Below, in pieces: positions 27,259 to 35,869 of a stretch of 46,600 nt of DNA. The position numbers and the translations under genes are program-made. Numbering within the stretch: position 1 is the stretch's first letter; each line of letters begins with the position of its first letter. Source of the DNA: an uncultured Nitrospira sp. (GTDB lineage: Bacteria > Nitrospirota > Nitrospiria > Nitrospirales > Nitrospiraceae); NCBI GenBank assembly GCA_902500755.1, contig CABVRV010000005.1, positions 1 through 46,600 of the forward strand, written 5' to 3'. The notes under the pieces were generated by a model. It was not told where the DNA came from and did not search any database. It saw only the letters and a program-made list of their open reading frames with translations.

Positions 27259-28467
27259 ATGAATCAGCTACCGTGCAGGGTAACAAAGAAGCCGTACCGT
27301 CTTATCGTTCTCCTCACCATGGTGAGCCTTGCCTACGGGTGTGACGCCGGATCAAACGATACGTCCGCCGAGACATCCAAAAAGGCGGCGAAGGAAGAGG
27401 CCCTCAAGACCGTCAGCCTCGACGAAAAAGCGATGGCGGAGAGGGGAATCACCGTCGAACCGGTCAAGCGCCAACCCTTTCGCAGCTATCGCGATTTTCC
27501 AGGCACCGTCGAATTGAACGAACGCAAGACGGCGAATCTCACAACGCTGGTCCGCGGGCGTGCGATCGAAGTGTACGCGGACCTTGGGCAGGAGGTGACA
27601 CAGGGGACCTTGCTCGCCACGCTGGAGAGTCGAGAATTCGGAGATGCTCAGTCGGCCTATCTCAAAGCGAAAGCCACATTGTACGTGGTCGCCCGCGCGT
27701 ACGAGCGTGCGCAGGCGTTATTAAAAGAAGAAATCATTTCCGTGGCCGAGGGACAAAGACGCGAGGGCGACATGGTCCGCGCGCAAGCCGAACTGCGGGA
27801 ATCGCACCAACATCTTCGGCTCATGGGCATGAGCGATGAGCAGATCAAAGAGCTTGCTCAAAGCCGATCCATCCACCCCCGCATCTACATCACAGCGCCG
27901 TTCCATGGGTTCGTCATTGCGCGCAACATCGTGGTCGGCGAGGTCGTGGAAGTGACCGAAACCATGTTTGTGGTGGCCGACCTGTCGGAAGTGTGGGTAT
28001 TCGCGAACATTCCCGAAAAGGACATTTCGTTCGTTCTGAATTCCGAGCGAACGGACGGCCGCCAGATCGGCGAGTTGCTCCTCCACGCCTATCCGGACGA
28101 GGTCTTTCACGGCACGGTGACCTACATCGGCGCTGTCTTGGATGTGGCCACTAGGACGATGGACCTCCGCCTCGAATTGCCGAATCCGGACCTGAAATTG
28201 AAACCCGACATGTACGCGACCATTCGGATGTATTCTAGCCCGACGAACGATGCGCTCACCGTCCCGGAAAACACAATTCAACGCGATGGGGACAGGCGCT
28301 TCGTGTTCGTGCGGCGCGATTCCGGGACGTTCGAAGCTCGGGACGTCAAGTTGGGAGACTCCAACGGAAAAGAGGTCATGATCATCGGCGGCCTTCGTGA
28401 AGGAGAACCGGTCGTGACGAACGGCGGATTCACTTTGAAGTCTGAGTTAATGGGCGAAGAGTTATAA
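27259..28467 (+). CDS. RND efflux periplasmic adaptor (CusB/CzcB-like)
   Basis: Membrane-fusion protein that links the inner membrane pump to the outer membrane channel; 402 residues. An N-terminal signal with a possible lipobox (LAYGC) is followed by a Thr/Ser/Lys-rich linker. The barrel-sandwich motif TLVRGRAIEVYADLGQEVTQGTLLATLESREF (about 92-125), a helical hairpin, and PRIYITAPFHGFVIARNIVVGEVVEVTETMFVVADLSEVWVFA follow in the family order. Beta-barrel and membrane-proximal parts extend to the C-terminus (LREGEPVVTNGGFTLKSEL). The start is ambiguous: an in-frame ATG at 27211, overlapping the channel gene and following GGAG, would add 16 residues. The signal peptide favours 27259. Confidence 0.9.
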   Translation: MNQLPCRVTKKPYRLIVLLTMVSLAYGCDAGSNDTSAETSKKAAKEEALKTVSLDEKAMAERGITVEPVKRQPFRSYRDFPGTVELNERKTANLTTLVRGRAIEVYADLGQEVTQGTLLATLESREFGDAQSAYLKAKATLYVVARAYERAQALLKEEIISVAEGQRREGDMVRAQAELRESHQHLRLMGMSDEQIKELAQSRSIHPRIYITAPFHGFVIARNIVVGEVVEVTETMFVVADLSEVWVFANIPEKDISFVLNSERTDGRQIGELLLHAYPDEVFHGTVTYIGAVLDVATRTMDLRLELPNPDLKLKPDMYATIRMYSSPTNDALTVPENTIQRDGDRRFVFVRRDSGTFEARDVKLGDSNGKEVMIIGGLREGEPVVTNGGFTLKSELMGEEL

Positions 28468-28470
28468 TAC

Positions 28471-31400
28471 ATGCTCACCAAGCTTCTTGAGTTTTCCCTC
28501 AGGCAACGGATCCTCGTGCTGATTTTTTCCGCAGGGCTGGCTGCCGGAGGGCTCTACACATTCCAGACGATTCCGATCGACGCCTTTCCGGACGTCACCA
28601 CGATTCTGGTACAGGTGGTCACCAAAGCCGAGGGACTGTCGCCCGCGGAAATCGAACGGTTCATCACCTTTCCGCTGGAATTGCAATTGCGGGGCGCTCC
28701 GGGGCTGACGGAAATCCGATCCTTTTCCAAGGTGGGCGCCTCCATCATCACGGCCGTCTTTCGCGATGACATCGATATCTATCTGGCCCGCCAGATCGTC
28801 TTGGAGAGAAGCTTAGAGGTTCAAGCTAGACTGCCCCCCGGCGCGTCCTCGCAGCTGGTGCCGAACTATACCGGTCTGGGAGAGGTGTATCAATTCTACC
28901 TGGAGGGTCCACACGACAGCGAGCCGGACCACCGGATGACCGTCGAGGAATTGACCGAGCGACGAACCTTGGTGGATTGGGTGATTCGCCCCCTGCTCAA
29001 AGGACTGCCGGACGTCGTGGATGTCAATTCGATGGGCGGCTATGTCAAACAATATCAGGTCGTCGTCCATCCGGGCCTCCTCCGCAAATACGACCTCGCC
29101 CTGCATGACGTCTTCGATGCGGTTGCCAAGAACAACGCCAATGCCGGAGGAAGTCTCCTCGAAAAAGAGGAAGAAAAATACATCGTCCGCGGTATTGGGC
29201 TGATTCGCACGCTGAACGATATCGGCAATATCGTCTTGCGCGAAGTCGACGGCACGCCGGTGTACGTGCGGAATGTGGCCGAGGTGCGGTTCGGCCATGC
29301 CGTACGGCATGGCGCGACCGTGCTTAACGGTTCGCGCGAAGTCGTGTCCGGCTTGGTGCTCATGCTGCGCGGCGGCAATGCGCGGGAGGTGGTGCAGGCC
29401 GTCAAGGAGAAAATCGACGAGATCCATGACAAACATATTCTTCCGAACGGTCTGCGCATCGTGCCGTATTATGACCGCATGGAATTGGTCAATGCCGCCT
29501 TGTATACGGTCTACAAGGCGCTCATCGAAGGCATCATTTTCGTCGTGATCGTCCTGTACTTGTTCCTTGGCAGCATTCGCAGCGCCCTGGCCGTGACGAT
29601 CGTGCTCATCGTCGCGCCGCTCTCTACCTTCATCGTAATGCGGTACTACGGGCTGTCGGCCAATTTGATGTCTCTCGGCGGCTTGGCCATCTCGCTGGGC
29701 ATGATTACCGACGCCGCGATCATCCAAGTGGAGAATGTCGCGCGGCATCTGTCGGAAGCCTCGGAGGAAGACCGTGGGTCCGTGGAACGCCGGCTCCCGA
29801 TCGTGCTCAAGGGCGTGGCCGAGGTCCGCGGTCCCAGCCTGTTCGGGGAATTGATCATTGCCCTGACCTTTGTGCCGATACTGGGACTCGTAGGGATGGA
29901 AGGCAAAATGTTCGGTCCGTTGGCTTTGACGATCATGATGGCATTGTTCGTATCTCTCCTGCTGTCCTTTACCCTCTCGCCGGCCTTGTGCTTGTTGTTG
30001 TTGAAAGGCAGCCACCATGGGGATCCGTTCCTCGTTCGATGGGCAAAGAAGGGCTATCGCCCCATGTTGGACTGGGCGTTCGCGCACCGCATCCTTTTGC
30101 TCGGCGTTGCCGGCGCGATGCTGGCCGGCAGTTTGGCCCTGTTTCCATTCCTGGGCGGAGAATTCATTCCAATCCTCAACGAGGTCGCCATCACGCCTCA
30201 AACCATTCGCCATCCGAGCATCTCACTCGAGGAGTCGATACAAATCGAAATGGAAATGCAGCGGGCAGTCATGGAATTTCCCGAGGTCACCAAGGTGCTC
30301 TCAAAGATCGGCCGATCCGAAATCGGCAACGATCCACAGGAGCCGAACGCGAGCGATCCCGTCGTCACGCTGAAGCCGATGGACGAATGGACCACGGCGG
30401 AGACCAAACCGGAGTTGGATCAAGCGGTACGCAAACGCATTGAAAAGATCCCCGGGGCCACGTTCTTGCTGAGCCAGCCCATTCAACAGCGCGTCGATGA
30501 GCTGCTGTCGGGTGTTCGATCGGAGGCCACCGTCAAAGTCTTGGGTGACGATCTGAATGTGCTGCGCAAAACCGCCGAGCAAATTCGCGCCATCATGAGT
30601 GAGGTGCGAGGGGTCGCCGATATCCGCGTCGAGCAACTGTTCGGCCAAGTGTACTTGGCGATCGATATCGATCGCGAGAAGATCGCCCGGCGCGGTATCA
30701 ATGTCGCGCATATCCAAGACATCGTCTCGACGGCGATCGGCATGGAACCGGCCACACAAGTGTATGAAGGCCAAAAACGTTTTGATCTGACGTTGCGCTA
30801 TCCGGAGCCGTTTCGGAACAGCGTCGAGACCATTCGCAATATCCTGCTGCGCGGCACCACCGGCACCCTGATTCCTTTGGGCGACCTCGCGCAGGTTGAA
30901 TTGCGTGAAGGCCCGGCCTTGATCAGTCGGGAGCAATTGCAGCGGCGGATCTACATCGGTTTCAACACGTACGGACGCGACATCGAGAGCATCGTCGCGG
31001 AAGCCCAGAAGAAAATCGACAAAATAAAACTTCCCCCGAACTATCACATCGTCTGGGGCGGGTCATTTGAGAATATGCAGCGGGCAATGGCCCGTTTGAA
31101 GATCATCGTCCCGATCACGATCGGCATCATCTTTCTGTTGCTCTACGTCTCGTTCAATTCATTCCGGTATGCGACCTTAATCATGCTCAATCTGCCGTTG
31201 GCCCTGATCGGGGGCATCGTCGGTCTCTGGGTGACGGGCGAGTATCTGAGTGTGCCCGCCTCCGTGGGCTTTATCAATCTGTTCGGCATCGCGGTGCTGA
31301 ACGGCATTGTGCTGCTGTCGTACATCGCCCAACTGAGAGAGAAGACAGAATCCGCCAAGGAGGCGGCCGTCCAGGGCTCCATGCTGCGTCTGCGCCCCGT

Positions 31401-31593
31401 GCTCATGACCGCCACGGTGGCGCTGCTCGCGCTGACGCCGCTCGCCTTGGCCACAGGCGTAGGATCGGAGGTGCAGCGACCGCTCGCTGTCGTCGTCATC
31501 AGCGGCCTCGTCACCTCGACATTCCTCACGCTGCTGGTCCTGCCCAGCATATTCCCTTGGTTCGAACCGAAACAAAAGAAGAACGCAACATAA
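28471..31593 (+). CDS. Heavy-metal RND efflux pump (CusA/CzcA family)
   Basis: Inner membrane, proton-driven pump of 1040 residues, twelve membrane helices with two large periplasmic loops. The N-terminus RILVLIFSAGLAAGGLYTFQTIPIDAFPDVT is diagnostic for heavy-metal RND proteins. The proton relay on helix 4 reads SLGMITDAAIIQVENV: D414 and E421 match the D/E pair conserved in both CusA and CzcA. The position of the first CzcA aspartate (CzcA D402) is S408, so it resembles CusA (monovalent Cu/Ag) more than CzcA here. Metal specificity cannot be proven; the methionine triad needs an alignment. It begins three bases after the adaptor stop. The nearby Cys-rich protein (40918-41292) also suggests copper handling. 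Confidence 0.93.
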   Translation: MLTKLLEFSLRQRILVLIFSAGLAAGGLYTFQTIPIDAFPDVTTILVQVVTKAEGLSPAEIERFITFPLELQLRGAPGLTEIRSFSKVGASIITAVFRDDIDIYLARQIVLERSLEVQARLPPGASSQLVPNYTGLGEVYQFYLEGPHDSEPDHRMTVEELTERRTLVDWVIRPLLKGLPDVVDVNSMGGYVKQYQVVVHPGLLRKYDLALHDVFDAVAKNNANAGGSLLEKEEEKYIVRGIGLIRTLNDIGNIVLREVDGTPVYVRNVAEVRFGHAVRHGATVLNGSREVVSGLVLMLRGGNAREVVQAVKEKIDEIHDKHILPNGLRIVPYYDRMELVNAALYTVYKALIEGIIFVVIVLYLFLGSIRSALAVTIVLIVAPLSTFIVMRYYGLSANLMSLGGLAISLGMITDAAIIQVENVARHLSEASEEDRGSVERRLPIVLKGVAEVRGPSLFGELIIALTFVPILGLVGMEGKMFGPLALTIMMALFVSLLLSFTLSPALCLLLLKGSHHGDPFLVRWAKKGYRPMLDWAFAHRILLLGVAGAMLAGSLALFPFLGGEFIPILNEVAITPQTIRHPSISLEESIQIEMEMQRAVMEFPEVTKVLSKIGRSEIGNDPQEPNASDPVVTLKPMDEWTTAETKPELDQAVRKRIEKIPGATFLLSQPIQQRVDELLSGVRSEATVKVLGDDLNVLRKTAEQIRAIMSEVRGVADIRVEQLFGQVYLAIDIDREKIARRGINVAHIQDIVSTAIGMEPATQVYEGQKRFDLTLRYPEPFRNSVETIRNILLRGTTGTLIPLGDLAQVELREGPALISREQLQRRIYIGFNTYGRDIESIVAEAQKKIDKIKLPPNYHIVWGGSFENMQRAMARLKIIVPITIGIIFLLLYVSFNSFRYATLIMLNLPLALIGGIVGLWVTGEYLSVPASVGFINLFGIAVLNGIVLLSYIAQLREKTESAKEAAVQGSMLRLRPVLMTATVALLALTPLALATGVGSEVQRPLAVVVISGLVTSTFLTLLVLPSIFPWFEPKQKKNAT

Positions 31594-31741
31594 TAAGCTT
31601 GTTGAGCTTTCTATCGCTCACCTAGATCAGACTAGTCCAGATTCGTCTTATCCGATTAGTTCGGTGCGTTCACCAACAAGCTGGGTTCGGCATATCCGGC
31701 CCGCAAGCATTGGGATGCTCGTCCACATAGGACGAAACGGC

Positions 31742-33109
31742 TTATGTCGTCGAAGCTGCCGCGGCGCGACGCAGAAGCAGACTCCCCAGGAAAGCGCAAC
31801 AAGTGGAACCCAAGAGCACTGCAACTTTCGCATTTGCGAGATGATCGGAGGTGCCGAACGCGATGTTCGCAATGAACAATGACATAGTAAACCCGATTCC
31901 ACTTAGCCAAGCGATCGCGTGAACATGGCTGAAAGACACGCCTTTCGGGAGAGGTGAAAGACCACTGCGCACAGCAAGCCATGCAGCAGCGGCAATGCCG
32001 AATGGCTTGCCGATCATGAGACCGGCCAGAATGCCGAGTGGCACTGCCCCCGATAACGCCTTCAATGTGTCCACGTGGATCGGGACGCCGGCGTTTGAAA
32101 GCGCGAACAGTGGCATGATGACAAGCATGGTCCAGGGCCATAAGGCATGCTCTAAGCGTTGTAACGGTGTCTGAGCAAGATCACTGGCGAGTTCCAACTT
32201 TCGGGCTGCGTCGGCTTGGGTAGGGTTGGCTAAAGGAGAATCCTCGACCTGTCCAGCCTGGTGAAACGTAGTAAGGAGATGGGCCCCTCTCCTGACAAAC
32301 TCTTGTCGGTCGAGATGAGGCCGTGCCGGAATGGCGAATGCGGCCAGCACTCCGGCTACCGTGGGATGGACTCCCGATATCAGAAACGCAACCCAGAGGC
32401 CACCGATTCCTAAGACGCCGTAAATAATAGAATGACGAAATCCAGCCATATTCGCTGCTATTAATGCCACGAGAAATCCTATCCCGACATACAGACTCAA
32501 GATGGATAAGTCCGACGTGTAGAAAAGCGCTATCACGAGCACGGCGCCGAGATCATCCACGATCGCGAGGCTGAGCAAAAAGATCCTCAAGGCTGGCGGC
32601 GCTCTGCGAGAAACGATGGCGAAGAGACCGAGGGCAAAGGCGATGTCAGTCGCCATAGGAATCCCCCAGCCGGCAGCTGCCTGTTCGGTTCCGCCCATCG
32701 TTGTGACGGTACCTACATAGCACAGAGCCGGAACGAGCATTCCGCCAATCGCGCACAGTACGGGGAGGGATGCTTCTCGAATCGACGACAACTCTCCGAC
32801 TAGGAATTCGCGTTTGATCTCGAGCCCCGCCACAAAAAAGAACATAGCCATGAGCCCATCGTTGATCCAATGCAGCAACGACCGCTCAAGGACAAGATCC
32901 CCGAATGAAATCGAAAGGGGGATATGCCAAAGCGTTTCGTAGCTCTGGGCCCAGGGAGAATTGGCCCACGTCAAACCAAGCAGCGTGGCACCAACTAAAA
33001 GAGTCCCACCCAAAACATCCTTCTGAGCGTGAGTACGCGTCCCATCCGCCGTCCCTTGCGCGGAGTTCTCAGGTGCTGTAAGACTTTTCATTGCTGGGGA
33101 TATAGCCAT
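31742..33109 (-). CDS. nhaA: NhaA Na+/H+ antiporter
   Basis: Inner membrane electrogenic antiporter that exports sodium for protons and defends cytoplasmic pH; 455 residues. D155 (MATDIAFALG) and the pair D185-D186 (LAIVDDLGAV) match the essential E. coli residues D133 and D163/D164, with the same spacing offset of 22. Also seen are ERSLLHWINDGLMAMFFFVAGLEIKREFLVGEL and the helix near SGIGFTMSLFIANIAF. A hydrophilic loop at about 305-345 is longer than in E. coli. The start is not firmly set; MKSL six codons later is possible, and neither has a clear ribosome site. The gene ends 148 bases from the convergent RND pump gene. Confidence 0.95.
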   Translation of the reverse strand: MAISPAMKSLTAPENSAQGTADGTRTHAQKDVLGGTLLVGATLLGLTWANSPWAQSYETLWHIPLSISFGDLVLERSLLHWINDGLMAMFFFVAGLEIKREFLVGELSSIREASLPVLCAIGGMLVPALCYVGTVTTMGGTEQAAAGWGIPMATDIAFALGLFAIVSRRAPPALRIFLLSLAIVDDLGAVLVIALFYTSDLSILSLYVGIGFLVALIAANMAGFRHSIIYGVLGIGGLWVAFLISGVHPTVAGVLAAFAIPARPHLDRQEFVRRGAHLLTTFHQAGQVEDSPLANPTQADAARKLELASDLAQTPLQRLEHALWPWTMLVIMPLFALSNAGVPIHVDTLKALSGAVPLGILAGLMIGKPFGIAAAAWLAVRSGLSPLPKGVSFSHVHAIAWLSGIGFTMSLFIANIAFGTSDHLANAKVAVLLGSTCCAFLGSLLLRRAAAASTT

Positions 33110-33237
33110 AAATCAGATTCAAGCCGAGTGTCCCGCGAGACCGACCTACTGAGAAACTGGTGATTCCCCTAGCCTTGATGAGAACGAGTGATCAATTGGG
33201 CTTTCCTCGATGCACAGGGAGGTCGAGAAGGTTTACC

Positions 33238-33248
33238 TCACCAGGTGA
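33238..33248. promoter_or_regulatory. Palindrome TCACCAGGTGA in the nhaA/DUF1328 divergent region
   Basis: A perfect odd palindrome (TCACC-A-GGTGA) lies between the divergent nhaA and DUF1328 genes. It may be an operator. No regulator is encoded nearby and a chance origin is quite possible. Confidence 0.2.
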
Positions 33249-33303
33249 ACAAGGGTTACACCCAGTGGCTCTAATCTGGTATCGAGGGTAAAACGTAACA
33301 ACC

Positions 33304-33313
33304 GTACATGTAC
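33304..33313. promoter_or_regulatory. Palindrome GTACATGTAC upstream of the DUF1328 gene
   Basis: A perfect 10-base palindrome 30 bases upstream of the DUF1328 ATG. The 8-base core TACATGTA also occurs at 24631-24638 before the first Slp gene, and TGTACAT occurs at 35254-35260 before the PRC-barrel gene. It could be a shared regulatory site of the stress-type genes. Confidence 0.25.
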
Positions 33314-33342
33314 ATTTTGCGCATTCTTAACAAAGGTGCCTT

Positions 33343-33525
33343 ATGACGTTACTGAAATGGGCCGCAGTGTTTTTTATCGTATCCGTCATTGCCGGATTGT
33401 TAGGGTTTACCGGCATCGCTACAGGAGCGGCGGCGCTTGCGCAGGTGTTATTTTATCTGTTCCTAGGCATTTTTCTAATTCTGCTGACGGCAGGGTTGAT
33501 CGTTGCGAACAATGTGGTTGACTAG
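33343..33525 (+). CDS. DUF1328 (UPF0391/YtjA-like) small membrane protein
   Basis: A 60-residue protein of two membrane helices with the family pattern [46 protein letters not shown]. Homologues are widespread, often induced by stress, with unknown function. ATG follows AAAGGTGCCTT. It is divergent from nhaA and begins the run of small stress-type genes. Confidence 0.9.
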   Translation: MTLLKWAAVFFIVSVIAGLLGFTGIATGAAALAQVLFYLFLGIFLILLTAGLIVANNVVD

Positions 33526-33557
33526 CCAGCAGGTGCTCAAAAAAACCGGCTCTTGAA

Positions 33558-33752
33558 TCTCACAGGCGTACGGTTAGTAGTCGTGTTCGACGAATCAATG
33601 GTCGGAGCACCGCGCGTGAAGCCGGTGCCAAAAAAGTCATCAACAAGCTCACGATCGAAGAGCGCAATTAAAGAACGAGTAAGGAATTGCTTGAAGAGCG
33701 GTCAGGTCGCGCGACGGTCGATCGTACGGCGGGTACGCCGATGCAGGTCTGA
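33558..33752 (+). pseudogene. Decayed BON-domain gene remnant
   Basis: One frame here reads SSRVRRINGRSTAREAGAKKVINKLTIEERN and then a TAA (33669-33671). It continues as RTSKELLEERSGRATVDRTAG to TGA. The part AREAGAKKVINKLTIE resembles the end of a BON (OsmY-type, transport-associated) domain, which commonly ends in a VxNxLTV pattern. Just upstream in another frame LTGVRL resembles the preceding strand, so a frameshift seems to have split it. No start or signal peptide is present. It looks like a degraded periplasmic stress protein gene. Confidence 0.45.
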
Positions 33753-33764
33753 TGAGCAAGTGTT

Positions 33765-34424
33765 ATGAGTATTCCGTCACCCAGTCGCGGTATCACGACG
33801 GTTCAAGCGAAGCGATCCATACTGTCGCGGCACGAGATTCTACCCGCTCAGGCCATCCTCCACAACGATGTGGTCAGTGGTCTGACACTGCTGCAATGGT
33901 TGCTTGGGGGGATGATCCTGATCGCAACGGTCGCCTGTTCGCCACGGATTGTCGCAGAAGGAGTCCATGAGACCCTTCCTACTCAGGGCACCCTCATTGG
34001 GGTGTGGGGGACACATCCGACGCTCGAACACACGGTCATTTTGTGGCTTGGCAAGCGTGGGCTACGAGTGATCGATCCCACCGAACTTCGTGTCCATCTC
34101 AGCGGTGCAAGCAACGCGACTTCGCTTTTAGAAGAAGAGTCTATCCTCGAAGTGGCGGAGAAACATGATCTTCGCGAGGTGGTCTTTGTTCGCCTTGTCG
34201 GAGATCAGCGCGCCCCGGCAGTCCTAGTTCGGGCGCTGACACTTCCTGAGCGACAGGTTGCATGGGTTGGGAGCGCTCGATATGAAGAGTACTTATCCAA
34301 ACCCACTGTCAACCATCTGGTCGTTGCCACGTGCCGGGCCATGGCAGCGGCTTGGGGTCTTGAGTTCAGATCCGACAGTGCGCGATGTGTGCGCGATCAA
34401 GACGATTTGATCCAGAACAACTGA
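33765..34424 (+). CDS. Putative lipoprotein of unknown function
   Basis: 219 residues. About 45 residues precede a hydrophobic stretch, LLQWLLGGMILIATVACSPR, whose VAC could be a lipobox; a later start would make this a normal lipoprotein signal. The mature part reads as a compact alpha/beta domain (HTVILWLGKRGLRVIDPTELRV, HDLREVVFVRLVGDQRAPAVLVRALTLPERQVAWVGSARYEEYL). Strands and an ordered layout are suggested, but no family is recognised; the later half recalls the curli-/LpoB-type lipoprotein fold only loosely. The ribosome site is weak and the true start may be internal. It precedes another lipoprotein-like gene by 47 bases. Confidence 0.6.
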   Translation: MSIPSPSRGITTVQAKRSILSRHEILPAQAILHNDVVSGLTLLQWLLGGMILIATVACSPRIVAEGVHETLPTQGTLIGVWGTHPTLEHTVILWLGKRGLRVIDPTELRVHLSGASNATSLLEEESILEVAEKHDLREVVFVRLVGDQRAPAVLVRALTLPERQVAWVGSARYEEYLSKPTVNHLVVATCRAMAAAWGLEFRSDSARCVRDQDDLIQNN

Positions 34425-34471
34425 GCGCTGAATATGCGAGGCGCTCCGGCAAGAAGGAGAGCTGCTCGTTG

Positions 34472-35065
34472 ATGAAGCGATCATTCACCCACACGTGCCT
34501 GAAGGGACTTGTTCTCAGCCTGATGATCGTGTGGCCAGGCTGCAGCGTCGTGCAAGAGCGAACCAATTCTCCGATGACCTCGGTGGAGCAGCTACTCCTT
34601 TCACAGGCCGTTGAACGAGGGTTGGGCGACCTGACCCTTCCGCTCCCGCTCGGAACTGCAGTGGCTCTGAAATCCTATGGCTTTACACCGGACAGGGAGT
34701 TTGCTCGACGCATTGTGGAGGGCTGGTTTCTCGATCAAGGCTATCGGATCGTGCCAATGAATGTCGCGCCTGTAACGGTTCGAATTGTCATTCATGCTCT
34801 TGGAACCGAGCGCGGGGAGTCGTTTTTCGGGATCCCACCGATCAGGAGCTTTTTTTTTCCTGCGGCCCTTCCAGAACTGGCCATCTATCGCATGGCCGGA
34901 CAGAGGGGCATAGCTCGGTATCAACTCGAAATCGCGGATACACAAACCGGAGGTTTGATCCATCGATCACCCATCATCGATGGATCTGTGTTCATGAATC
35001 AGTACACGGTACTGCTCTGGTTCACATTCCAGCGGACAGATCTTGTGGGTGCGCCTTCACTTTGA
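34472..35065 (+). CDS. Putative lipoprotein of unknown function
   Basis: 197 residues with a good lipoprotein signal, MKRSFTHTCLKGLVLSLMIVWPGCSVVQ. The mature part (SVEQLLLSQAVERGLGDLTLPLPLGTAVALKSYG, DREFARRIVEGWFLDQGYRIVP, VTVRIVIHALGTERGESFFGIPPIRSFFFP) looks like an alpha/beta domain that would sit in the outer membrane inner leaflet. AAGGAG lies upstream at a long spacing. It follows another putative lipoprotein on the same strand; the two may form one unit. No family is recognised. Confidence 0.65.
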   Translation: MKRSFTHTCLKGLVLSLMIVWPGCSVVQERTNSPMTSVEQLLLSQAVERGLGDLTLPLPLGTAVALKSYGFTPDREFARRIVEGWFLDQGYRIVPMNVAPVTVRIVIHALGTERGESFFGIPPIRSFFFPAALPELAIYRMAGQRGIARYQLEIADTQTGGLIHRSPIIDGSVFMNQYTVLLWFTFQRTDLVGAPSL

Positions 35066-35337
35066 TCGAGCGCAACGGCGAGGCAGTTGGCTCTGAGATA
35101 TGCGACTCAGGAACGGTCAATCCCGGCGACTGCGCACGTGACTATTTGAGGTGAGGACATCTGAGGGCTGCAGGATTACATCTGCCATGTGGATGCGTAT
35201 GAACGCTGAGCCTCTTCTAGGGGAAGTTCCAGTCGTGCACTGATGAACGAGGATGTACATTATAAAATCCGCGTGCACATAAATATGGCGATGCAGAGGA
35301 CCACATCTGAAATATATCCATGAGGGAGGGACAAATT
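35066..35337. other. Intergenic leader of the PRC-barrel gene
   Basis: About 270 bases without a gene. TATAAAAT at 35261-35268 looks like a -10 element next to TGTACAT (35254-35260), but no matching -35 box is evident. Confidence 0.3.
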
Positions 35338-35856
35338 ATGCGATTCAAAACACTAGCGAGTTTCGCGGTTTTTGCTTTGGTGGGAGTATTTGGTTTTACC
35401 TCGTCGGCCTGGGCTGATCACACTCAGCCGGAGATCGTGAAAGGCAGCAAGATCATTGGGAAATCTGTCCAAACGATGGGAGGCAAGAAGATCGGTGAAA
35501 TTGAAGATTTAGCCATCGATGAGCTTGATGGACAAGTTCGGTACGCAGTCCTCTCCTTCGGCGGCATCCTCGGTTTGGGCGAAAAATATTTTGCGATTCC
35601 TTGGGAGGCCTTGAGCTTAAGCAACAACAAGGAGCATTTCGCTTTGGCTGTAACAGAGAAGGAGCTTGAGAAGGCCCCAGGCTTCGACAAGAACAACTGG
35701 CCGGACTTTGCAGATCCCGTTTATTACGCCACCATTTATGACTTTTACCAGGTCCCTCTCCCAAAGGTAGGGGAGAACCCTGTGTCAAAGACGGATTCCT
35801 CAAAGACTAGCGAGAGCGGCAAAACAAAGCAGTCGAAGAAAGAGTATAAGAAATAG
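35338..35856 (+). CDS. Exported PRC-barrel domain protein
   Basis: 172 residues. Signal peptide MRFKTLASFAVFALVGVFGFTSSAWAD, cut after AWA. One PRC-barrel (residues about 35-110): KIIGKSVQTMGGKKIGEIEDLAIDELDGQVRYAVLSFGGILGLGEKYFAIPWEALSL. The C-terminus is a Ser/Lys-rich tail. Proteins of this type are abundant in stress-prone soil and water bacteria; the role is unknown. GGGAGGGACAAATT precedes the ATG. The gene ends 13 bases before the third Slp-type gene, so the pair is probably one operon. Confidence 0.87.
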   Translation: MRFKTLASFAVFALVGVFGFTSSAWADHTQPEIVKGSKIIGKSVQTMGGKKIGEIEDLAIDELDGQVRYAVLSFGGILGLGEKYFAIPWEALSLSNNKEHFALAVTEKELEKAPGFDKNNWPDFADPVYYATIYDFYQVPLPKVGENPVSKTDSSKTSESGKTKQSKKEYKK

Positions 35857-35869
35857 TTAAGGAGAACAT

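Noticed and set aside
28813-30213. A 466-codon minus-strand frame opposite the RND pump
   Set aside because: It is antisense to a well-supported pump gene with intact motifs; its length reflects codon bias in the pump gene.
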